DNA of 13,202 nt from Bacteroidetes bacterium UBA7368 (GTDB taxonomy: Bacteria; Bacteroidota; Rhodothermia; Rhodothermales; UBA10348). Positions within the stretch are counted from its first letter, which is position 1. Each line of letters starts with the position of its first letter. Of the stretch, positions 7,504-13,202 are shown one piece after another. The position numbers and the translations under genes were made by a program. Location of the stretch: positions 361 through 13,562 of the forward strand of contig DKOG01000193.1 in assembly GCA_002469915.1 (NCBI GenBank), written 5' to 3'. Below the pieces are notes generated by a model that made no database searches, was not told where the DNA came from, and saw nothing but the letters and a program-made list of their open reading frames with translations.

Positions 7504-9189
7504 ATGAATGTTTTCAAATTACGGGCGGTGCTAGGCACCGCCCTTTTTTTGTCCGTCCTGCTTCTTAGCGGATGTTCGAAAGAGACGGCGCAGATAGACG
7601 CTGATGATCGTGTATTAGCTACGGTAAACGGAGTCGATATATCCGTGACCTGGTTCGAGCAGACCTATATCAATTTCCTTATTCAGACGGGTGGGGATGA
7701 TAACGAGGTGAATCGGGTCATTCACCTCGATAATCTCATTGATTCCATACTTCTCGCGGAAGCCTTTGAGGTCAGCGATTTGGCAGATGACGCCGGCTAT
7801 GACGCGTTTCTGCAACGACAGAAACAGTCGATTCTGGCTGAGCGGTATTTTGACGAGGCGTTTTTATTTACCTTGGAAGCACCGACTGACGATGAGCTCC
7901 GACGTGCATTTGCCCTGTCGAAGGACCAAGTAATTGTCCGCCATCTCTTCTTTCTGAACCAGGAAGACGCAAGTGCCTCTTTTGAGAGGTTGGAGTCCGG
8001 CGTCGGCTTTTTAGAAGAAGCACAGACGGTTTTTGAAACCGCATCGTTTGATTCATCGGCGGGATATCTGGGGCCGGTCAAGTATTACAGTGTGGATGAC
8101 GCTTTTGCTGAAGCGGCCTTCAATCTTGAAGTCGATGAGTTTAGTGCGCCAGTGCGTAGTCGTTTTGGATATCACATCATTCGTGTTGAAAATCGAATCA
8201 TCGAACCACTTCTAACCGAATCAAATTACCAAACGAGCAGGAGAGGGCTATCAAGTCAATACCGTTTGAGAAAGCGTCGTCTTGAGGGAGACCGCTTTGT
8301 GCGGTCGTTCATGGAGGAACGAAGCATTCAGGTTAACCCAGTTGCTATTGGAGCTTTACAATGGCTACTCAGGGATTTTTCTAATGAAGTGAATCCACGA
8401 CCAGAAATTGTAGCCTCAAGAGAACAGAATTTTGAGATTGATAGTCTCCGCTACCATATGAACCCGTCAACCGAGCTCGCGACATATGAATGGGATGGAG
8501 AGCGGTATTCCTTTACTGCAGGGGACTATGTGTTTTGGTTAGAGGATCTCCCTTTCCAAGAAGCTCTCGGGCGAACAGCTGCATCCGTCGGGCGGGCCAT
8601 GCGGAATCAATTGCTGGCACGAGCCGGCGATGAAGAAGGGTACGACGATGCAACGGCTGCAGCCCTTCTGGAGCGAGACGCCTTGCAAGAGCGATCAACA
8701 TTAATGCGTAGGTACTTCAGAGAGAATCCGGTCCAGGATATCGATGAAGCTCTGATGCGAAAAGCGTACGATACGGCAGGGTTGTCAAAACAGCTTCAGT
8801 ATAAAGTTGATTTGGAGTGGGCCATTTTTAACACCCGTGCCGAGGCAGAACGGGTGTCGCAATTGGTATCTCTAGAGCCAGATCGGTTTCGCAACTTTGA
8901 GGCGTACCAATCTCAAACAGACGTACCTCTATTTGATTTACCTGATTTGGCCCAACACGTTCGTGGAGCACCTATTGGCGAAAGCGTAGTCGTTGGCTTA
9001 AGAGAGTCCTGGGCGGTCCTCAGAGTGCTACGACGTGTGAGACAGGATCTTGACTGGGAAGAGCACCGAGAGGCGATTGTACGGCAACTGGCGCCTTTTG
9101 CTGGCGAGTATCAACTGGTCTCAGAAAAGCGGGCATCAGCTGAGATAGATGTTGATCAGGTTCTTTTTGATCTAATCAAGACTTTTTAA
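7504..9189 (+). CDS. SurA/PpiC-like peptidyl-prolyl isomerase lipoprotein (parvulin type)
   Basis: A 561-residue periplasm-facing lipoprotein, probably a foldase or chaperone for outer membrane proteins. The signal peptide ends in the lipobox LSGC with Cys24 as the lipidated residue. Residues about 36-140 form a SurA_N-like helical region (VLATVNGVDISVTWFEQ). Residues about 143-232 form a parvulin rotamase domain (VIVRHLFFLN, SSAGYLGPV, FSAPVRSRFGYHIIRVEN). Residues about 325-512 look like a second, degenerate copy of the same N-domain plus parvulin module (YEWDGERYSFT, then LEWAIFNTRAEAERV and IGESVVVGLRESWAVLRVLR). The start is ATG 7504; GTG 7501 is directly adjacent, and neither has a clear ribosome site. 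A strong intrinsic terminator lies inside signal-peptide codons 7-16. The 24-bp gap after the PorV-like gene suggests read-through expression from the envelope operon. The parvulin assignment is fairly firm; chaperone clients are inferred. Confidence 0.85.
   Translation: MNVFKLRAVLGTALFLSVLLLSGCSKETAQIDADDRVLATVNGVDISVTWFEQTYINFLIQTGGDDNEVNRVIHLDNLIDSILLAEAFEVSDLADDAGYDAFLQRQKQSILAERYFDEAFLFTLEAPTDDELRRAFALSKDQVIVRHLFFLNQEDASASFERLESGVGFLEEAQTVFETASFDSSAGYLGPVKYYSVDDAFAEAAFNLEVDEFSAPVRSRFGYHIIRVENRIIEPLLTESNYQTSRRGLSSQYRLRKRRLEGDRFVRSFMEERSIQVNPVAIGALQWLLRDFSNEVNPRPEIVASREQNFEIDSLRYHMNPSTELATYEWDGERYSFTAGDYVFWLEDLPFQEALGRTAASVGRAMRNQLLARAGDEEGYDDATAAALLERDALQERSTLMRRYFRENPVQDIDEALMRKAYDTAGLSKQLQYKVDLEWAIFNTRAEAERVSQLVSLEPDRFRNFEAYQSQTDVPLFDLPDLAQHVRGAPIGESVVVGLRESWAVLRVLRRVRQDLDWEEHREAIVRQLAPFAGEYQLVSEKRASAEIDVDQVLFDLIKTF
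7523..7550 (+). terminator. Intrinsic terminator inside the PPIase signal-peptide codons
   Basis: GGGCGGTGC (7523-7531) and GCACCGCCC (7535-7543) form a perfect 9-bp GC-rich stem with a TAG loop, followed immediately by seven T residues (7544-7550). It begins 44 nt after the PorV-like stop and 19 nt after the A of the PPIase ATG, so it would end the envelope operon transcript and also cap transcription into the PPIase gene. The T-tract encodes part of the hydrophobic core of the signal peptide. The structure is certain; its efficiency in the cell is not known. Confidence 0.85.
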
Positions 9190-9203
9190 CAGTCTGACCA
9201 AAC

Positions 9204-9246
9204 TAAAGAAGGGTGGGATCTGGAAACAAGATCCCACCCTTCTTTA
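9204..9246. terminator. Symmetric bidirectional terminator between PPIase and fabF
   Basis: TAAAGAAGGGTGGGATCT (9204-9221) pairs perfectly over 18 bp with 9229-9246 around a 7-nt loop GGAAACA (9222-9228). The GC-rich core is flanked by AAAGAA on one side and TTCTTT on the other, so either strand yields a stem followed by a U-rich end. It begins 14 nt after the PPIase stop and 17 nt past the end of fabF, as expected for a shared terminator of convergent genes. Confidence 0.92.
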
Positions 9247-9263
9247 CAAAGTCTAATGCGCTA

Positions 9264-10523
9264 CTATTCGCTGTACTGACCGAAGATGACGCTCGTGTTA
9301 TGGCCGCCAAATCCAAATGCATTGGACATGGCCACCTTCACTTCGCGCTTCACTGGCTTGTTGAATGTGTAGTTCAAGTCGCAGGCGGGATCAGGATGTT
9401 CGAAGTTGATGGTTGGCGGTACGATCTGGTGAGTAATCGCACCGATAGTCGCAATGGCTTCTACAGCTCCTGCTGCACCAAGAAGATGGCCCGTCATGCT
9501 CTTGGTAGAGGATACGTTCATCTTGTAGGCGTGCTCTCCAAAAACCTTTTTAATGGCATTGGATTCTGCGATGTCGCCCAGTCCGGTGGAAGTACCGTGC
9601 ATATTCAAATAATGCACGTCCTCTTTGGATAGTTCGGCATCTCTGAGCGAGGCTTTCATCGCATTGCAAGCTCCTAGTCCTTCTGGATCCGGAGCCGTAA
9701 TGTGATGTGCATCTCCACTCATCCCAGTACCCAAGATCTCTGCATAAATGTGCGCGCCTCTGGCACGCGCATGCTCGAGTTCTTCGATATACAATGCGCC
9801 TGCGCCTTCGCCCAGAACGAATCCATCACGGGTCGCATCGAATGGTCTGGATGCGCTCTGTGGGTCATCATTTCTGGTTGACAGCGCCTTTAACGCGTTG
9901 AAACCTCCAACTCCCAAGTTGGAAACGGACGCTTCGCTACCCCCGGTCAAGGCGGCATCCATATGCCCAAGCTTGATCAGCATGAAAGCATCTCCGATGT
10001 TGTTATTCCCCGTAGCGCAAGCGCTAACACAGGAATAATTCGGACCACGGAATCCATACTTAATCGAAATCTGACCCGGAGCAATGTCCGGAATCATCAT
10101 TGGAATGAAGAAAGGAGACATGCGACGTGGGCCGTTAGCATTCAGGTTGGTAGCAGAATCATAAAGAGCCTGCAGTCCCCCAATTCCTGACCCAAAAATC
10201 ACGCCCGTGCGTTCCTGCTCTTCGGTACTGAGGTTGTCCGTATCAATGCCTGCATCCTGTATGGCCTGTCCAGCGACAACCATGGCATACTGACAGAACG
10301 GATCCATCCGGCGAGCTTCCTTGCGAGCAAGGAAGTCATGGATGTCAAAGTTCTTCAGTTCGCATGCGAACTTTGTTGCAAATGCCTCGGTGTCAAAATA
10401 GGTGATGGGTGCTGCTCCACTAACTCCCGCCATCATGGCGTTCCAGAATGATTCTGGATCGTTTCCAATGGGAGTAAGAGCGCCCATACCAGTGACGACT
10501 ACCCTGCGAGTAGGTCGGCTCAT
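9264..10523 (-). CDS. fabF: Beta-ketoacyl-[acyl carrier protein] synthase II
   Basis: A cytoplasmic condensing enzyme of type II fatty acid synthesis: it joins malonyl-ACP to a growing acyl-ACP with loss of CO2. At 419 residues it matches the usual FabF length. The start RRVVVTGMGALTPIGND is typical. The catalytic triad is visible: Cys169 in VSACATGNNNIGDA, His309 in NMHGTSTGLGD and His346 in STKSMTGHLLGA, with the conserved Lys341. The C-terminal glycine-rich loop SNAFGFGGHN (400-409) is intact. Cys plus two His residues separates FabF/FabB from FabH (Cys-His-Asn). The gene lies 54 bp downstream of acpP on the same strand, the common acpP-fabF order, and probably shares its transcript. In many bacteria rnc follows fabF; here a terminator follows instead. 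No strong ribosome site precedes the ATG. Confidence 0.97.
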   Translation of the reverse strand: MSRPTRRVVVTGMGALTPIGNDPESFWNAMMAGVSGAAPITYFDTEAFATKFACELKNFDIHDFLARKEARRMDPFCQYAMVVAGQAIQDAGIDTDNLSTEEQERTGVIFGSGIGGLQALYDSATNLNANGPRRMSPFFIPMMIPDIAPGQISIKYGFRGPNYSCVSACATGNNNIGDAFMLIKLGHMDAALTGGSEASVSNLGVGGFNALKALSTRNDDPQSASRPFDATRDGFVLGEGAGALYIEELEHARARGAHIYAEILGTGMSGDAHHITAPDPEGLGACNAMKASLRDAELSKEDVHYLNMHGTSTGLGDIAESNAIKKVFGEHAYKMNVSSTKSMTGHLLGAAGAVEAIATIGAITHQIVPPTINFEHPDPACDLNYTFNKPVKREVKVAMSNAFGFGGHNTSVIFGQYSE

Positions 10524-10577
10524 GCCAAACGACTGATTAGTTCGAAAAGATGGGAGAGAAGCTACCTTCGCCTGAAA

Positions 10578-10814
10578 TTAGGCTGACTTTGCGGTCAGAT
10601 AGGTCACTGCATCACCAACGGTGGCGATTTTTTCAGCGTCTTCGTCTGGAATAGTGAGGTCGAATTCTTTTTCGAATTCCATGATGAGTTCAACCGTATC
10701 AAGGGAGTCAGCACCTAGATCATTGGTGAATGATGCATCATCTGCGATGTCTGCAACATCAACGCCTAGTTTCTCAACGATAATTGCCTGTACCTTGTCT
10801 GCGATTTCGGACAT
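10578..10814 (-). CDS. acpP: Acyl carrier protein
   Basis: A small acidic carrier of 78 residues that holds acyl intermediates on a 4'-phosphopantetheine arm during fatty acid synthesis and hands them to FabF, encoded next door. The attachment site is Ser37 in the classic [17 protein letters not shown] motif. Helix I ([15 protein letters not shown]), the acidic recognition helix and the end [16 protein letters not shown] are all as in the family, and the length is normal. The start codon (10812-10814) has a good ribosome site, AGGAG on the minus strand (10823-10827), 8 nt upstream, which is unusual in this window and fits the high expression expected of ACP. It is divergent from metK. Confidence 0.98.
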   Translation of the reverse strand: MSEIADKVQAIIVEKLGVDVADIADDASFTNDLGADSLDTVELIMEFEKEFDLTIPDEDAEKIATVGDAVTYLTAKSA

Positions 10815-11032
10815 AACCTTTTCTCCTGCTTATGGTAGGTGTGTATTTCAGCTAGCTGCGAAAGCAACCAAACTGAAGAGTTTGCCTCTTGAAGGCATAC
10901 AAACCCAAAAACTACGGGTCTAGATGGGTAGAAGCAATTTGAGAATTGTTACTTGATACAGACTTCGTAAAAACGGGAATCATCCGTATTTAAATTGCGT
11001 TGGTACGACTTGCACCTAAACCGACCTCTTTT
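10815..11032. promoter_or_regulatory. Divergent intergenic region between acpP and metK
   Basis: These 218 bp must carry the promoters of both flanking genes, but I cannot place either with confidence. Visible structure: a perfect 6-bp inverted repeat CAAACT/AGTTTG with loop GAAG (10869-10884), overlapped by a second small hairpin GCCT/AGGC (10884-10896). The two share base 10884 and the TTTG stretch, so they may be alternatives in the acpP leader. An AT-rich palindrome ATTTAAAT lies at 10988-10995, about 38 nt before the metK ATG. No recognisable SAM riboswitch core was seen upstream of metK. Confidence 0.5.
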
Positions 11033-12202
11033 ATGTCATTTTTGTTCACTTCAGAGTCCGTCTCTGAAGGACACCCGGACAAAGTATCCGATCAGATCTC
11101 CGACGCGATCCTAGATGCCATGCTGGCTCAGGACCCGAATAGCCGTGTCGCAGTGGAAACACTCGTGACGACTGGACTCGTGATTCTCTCCGGAGAAGTC
11201 ACAACCGAAGCCTACATCGACGTGCAAGAAGTTGCTCGAGGTGTCATTCGAAAAATTGGTTATACCGATCCCTTACTTCGATTTGATGCGGACTCGTGCG
11301 GTGTGCTTGCCACTATCCATGAACAGAGTGCCGATATCGCACAGGGCGTCGACGATGACAAAGGCATGCATGTGGAACAGGGAGCAGGGGACCAAGGCAT
11401 GATGTTTGGCTATGCCTCGCGCGAAACCGATGAGTTGATGCCGATGGCCCTAAGCTACTCTCATGCGTTGGTGCGTGAATTGGCGTCCATTCGAAAGAAT
11501 GATACGACGATGCCTTATCTACGTCCCGATTCTAAAAGTCAGGTAACGGTCGAATATGAGGACGATGGCAAAACCATTAAGCGTGTCCACACTGTGGTTG
11601 TTTCGACTCAGCATGGCCCTGATGTGGAGGTCAGTCAAATTAAGCAAGACGTTATCACGCATCTGCTTCCGCGGGTAATCCCTGCCCATTTGATGGATGA
11701 TGAGATGATTCTGCATGTGAATCCGACCGGACAGTTCATTATCGGGGGACCCCACGGGGATACAGGGTTAACTGGACGTAAGATTATCGTAGATACGTAT
11801 GGCGGAAAGGGGGCTCATGGTGGGGGTGCTTTTTCAGGAAAAGACCCTTCGAAAGTGGATCGTAGCGCAGCGTATGCTGCCCGGTATGTCGCGAAAAACC
11901 TTGTTGCATCTGGACTTGCAGAAGAAGCTTTAGTTCAACTGGCTTACGCGATTGGTGTGGCCGATCCGGTTTCTATTCACGTGGATTCATACGGAACGGG
12001 CCAAATTCCAGATCATCGGTTGGTCGAAATCGTCCGACAGGTATTCGACCTGACTCCTCGAGGAATCATTTCTGGTTTGGACTTGAAACGCCCAATTTAT
12101 CAGCCCACTGCGGCATATGGTCATTTTGGTCGTTCAGAGTTCTCTTGGGAAGCGCTTAATAAAGTTGAGGACATCGTTCAGGCAGCAAAGTTACTATCGT
12201 AA
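11033..12202 (+). CDS. metK: S-adenosylmethionine synthetase (methionine adenosyltransferase)
   Basis: A cytoplasmic enzyme that makes S-adenosylmethionine from methionine and ATP, releasing phosphate and pyrophosphate. At 389 residues it is of normal length. Signatures: [19 protein letters not shown] (residues 11-29, with His14, Asp16 and Lys17 in the active site), [12 protein letters not shown] (117-128, the hexapeptide GAGDQG) and [19 protein letters not shown] (263-281, the nucleotide and phosphate-binding signature). An in-frame TTG at 11000 would add 11 residues, but the ATG at 11033 gives [15 protein letters not shown], the typical family start, so I use it. No Shine-Dalgarno is apparent. 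It is transcribed away from acpP and followed by a modest hairpin. It appears intact with no odd features. Confidence 0.97.
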   Translation: MSFLFTSESVSEGHPDKVSDQISDAILDAMLAQDPNSRVAVETLVTTGLVILSGEVTTEAYIDVQEVARGVIRKIGYTDPLLRFDADSCGVLATIHEQSADIAQGVDDDKGMHVEQGAGDQGMMFGYASRETDELMPMALSYSHALVRELASIRKNDTTMPYLRPDSKSQVTVEYEDDGKTIKRVHTVVVSTQHGPDVEVSQIKQDVITHLLPRVIPAHLMDDEMILHVNPTGQFIIGGPHGDTGLTGRKIIVDTYGGKGAHGGGAFSGKDPSKVDRSAAYAARYVAKNLVASGLAEEALVQLAYAIGVADPVSIHVDSYGTGQIPDHRLVEIVRQVFDLTPRGIISGLDLKRPIYQPTAAYGHFGRSEFSWEALNKVEDIVQAAKLLS

Positions 12203-12204
12203 GA

Positions 12205-12223
12205 GCCCGATTTTTTATTGGGC
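12205..12223 (+). terminator. Probable metK terminator hairpin
   Basis: GCCCGAT (12205-12211) pairs with ATTGGGC (12217-12223), including one G-U pair, around a TTTTT loop, directly after the metK stop. The downstream stretch ACTTTCCTTC is pyrimidine-rich but not a clean T-tract, so termination may be incomplete. Confidence 0.5.
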
Positions 12224-12276
12224 ACTTTCCTTCTGGTAAGCGTACTACTCCTATAAGAGTGGTCAAAATCGATCGA

Positions 12277-13202
12277 ATGAATAGAAGTGTCCTATTGGTA
12301 ATGCTGTGTGCCTGTGTTTCTGTGTCGGTTCAGGCGCAGGATGGGCAACGCTCTTCATCAGTATCTGAGCTCACATTTGAAACCACGCGGCGACAAGAGG
12401 GCTCTTGGGATGTGAATGCTGGAGTATATCGGGCTCGATATCGGGAAATGGACCGGGGCACGTACCATTCTGTGCGGGAGTATCTGGAGTCTACGGCCCA
12501 AGATTATGGATGGAGCCGACCAGCAGAAGAATTGGAACTGGTTCGGGAAGTCAATCTGACGAAAAGCCGGCATCTAACATACCAGCAAACCTTCGCGGGC
12601 CTCCCGGTACTTGACCACACGGTTAGAGTCAACTTGGATCCGCAGAATCGCGTCAGCTTTGTGCAAAATGCCTATGTCGCGGTCGAGACCAAAGAAGATC
12701 TCTTCGACATTCGTCCAGCAGTTACAGCCGAGGCGGCCGAAACGATCGCCATGAATGATCTTGCTCCGAAAGGGGGGCAGTTTACGGAGGCTCGTTTAGC
12801 CATCGCACGGCCATCATACCCTCTACTTGTGTGGGAAATTATAGTCTGGCCGGAGCAGGAGCCGGCTGAATTACGTGTTTTGGTTGATGCACAAACAGGC
12901 AAGATTTTAAGTGCGATCGATCAGGCTGTTTCATCGAAGCCCTCTTCGAGCAGAAAGCGGACCGACGGAGTCGGCTTTGTGTTTAATCCTGGACCTCTAA
13001 TGGTGTCTGGCTCGAGTTATACGCCTCCTTTTGTGGACAACAATGATGCTGCCAATACGGAATTAAATGCTACTCGAACGGAAGTTGCCTTGCTCGACCT
13101 GAGCCAGAACGGGAACGGAGAGTATGTACTTGAAGGTCCGTATGTGGCCATCACTGGCTTGACCTCTGGGGGTACATCGGTTTACACCCCCCCCGCAGAA
13201 GC
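12277..13202 (+). CDS. Secreted protein with FTP-type propeptide, probable M4/M36-like metalloprotease (3' end outside window)
   Basis: The open frame starts at ATG 12277 and runs off the window after 308 complete codons without a stop. It begins with a signal peptide (MNRSVLLVMLCACVSVSVQA, cleavage near AQD). Residues about 95-135 match a fungalysin/thermolysin propeptide (FTP) pattern, SRHLTYQQTFAGLPVLDHTV then LDPQNRVSFV. Residues about 150-215 resemble a PepSY-like inhibitor domain (LVWEIIVW, ELRVLVDAQTGKILSAID). The stretch 232-292 (VGFVFNPGPL, FVDNNDAANTELNATR, GEYVLEGPYVAI) resembles the junction before the catalytic domain of M36-type proteases in this phylum. No HEXXH zinc site is visible, as expected because the catalytic part would lie beyond the window. 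A secreted, self-inhibited zinc protease is the likely call; a protein with only the pro-region remains possible. No ribosome site is visible. Confidence 0.75.
   Translation, partial: MNRSVLLVMLCACVSVSVQAQDGQRSSSVSELTFETTRRQEGSWDVNAGVYRARYREMDRGTYHSVREYLESTAQDYGWSRPAEELELVREVNLTKSRHLTYQQTFAGLPVLDHTVRVNLDPQNRVSFVQNAYVAVETKEDLFDIRPAVTAEAAETIAMNDLAPKGGQFTEARLAIARPSYPLLVWEIIVWPEQEPAELRVLVDAQTGKILSAIDQAVSSKPSSSRKRTDGVGFVFNPGPLMVSGSSYTPPFVDNNDAANTELNATRTEVALLDLSQNGNGEYVLEGPYVAITGLTSGGTSVYTPPAE

Noticed and set aside
8831..8857. ACACCCGT/ACGGGTGT 8-bp inverted repeat in the PPIase gene
   Set aside because: Intragenic, with an 11-nt loop and no T-tract; no context suggests a function.
9213..9632. 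139-codon open frame on the plus strand
   Set aside because: It lies antisense to the well-conserved fabF C-terminus, starts within the bidirectional terminator region and shows no family motif; it is a shadow frame.
10357..10372. Perfect 16-bp palindrome AGTTCGCATGCGAACT inside fabF
   Set aside because: It encodes conserved-looking FabF residues (KFACEL) and one such palindrome in 13 kb is near chance expectation.
10973..10987. ACGG/CCGT mini-hairpin followed by TTTTT on the minus strand
   Set aside because: A 4-bp stem is too weak for a terminator, and it lies upstream of acpP where a terminator would serve no visible gene.
10815..11032. Possible SAM riboswitch upstream of metK
   Set aside because: I found no S-box-like core or convincing multi-stem arrangement on the metK strand, only short AT-rich repeats. 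A covariance-model search would settle it.

Overview
The window looks like chromosomal DNA of a Gram-negative bacterium of the Bacteroidota/Rhodothermota/Balneolota (FCB) group. The evidence is a TonB-dependent receptor with an N-terminal carboxypeptidase-regulatory-like domain, a PorV/PorQ-type outer membrane protein, a very large secreted protein with a FlgD/T9SS-like C-terminal fold, and mostly weak or absent Shine-Dalgarno sequences. Base composition looks moderate and even. No mobile element, tRNA, rRNA or CRISPR array was seen. A marine Rhodothermota- or Balneolota-like organism is my best guess, but it is inference.

Layout. (1) Positions 1-131 are non-coding and hold two perfect inverted repeats. 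(2) Positions 132-7479 are a tight plus-strand cell-envelope operon: a TonB-dependent receptor, a 1154-residue secreted protein 8 bp downstream, and a PorV/PorQ-like beta-barrel that touches the previous stop codon. (3) Positions 7504-9189 encode a lipoprotein with a SurA/PpiC-like chaperone-isomerase architecture. A textbook intrinsic terminator sits inside its signal-peptide codons. (4) A symmetric terminator at 9204-9246 separates it from the converging, minus-strand acpP-fabF pair (fatty acid synthesis). (5) metK (S-adenosylmethionine synthetase) is divergent from acpP across a 218-bp spacer. (6) The window ends inside a secreted protein with an FTP-type propeptide, probably the N-terminus of a thermolysin/fungalysin-like metalloprotease.

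How the genes fit together. The first four plus-strand genes all concern the outer membrane: a gated importer, a large exported surface or periplasmic protein, a PorV-like barrel that in known systems helps export or anchor surface proteins, and a periplasm-facing foldase that could assist barrel biogenesis. The receptor plus large exported partner resembles SusC/SusD pairing in layout, but the partner is not SusD-like.

The observations most worth following are the terminator embedded in the lipoprotein signal peptide, which suggests translation-coupled attenuation of the foldase gene, the apparent internal duplication of a SurA_N-parvulin module in that same protein, and the receptor/large-protein/PorV triad itself. 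acpP, fabF and metK look like ordinary housekeeping genes.
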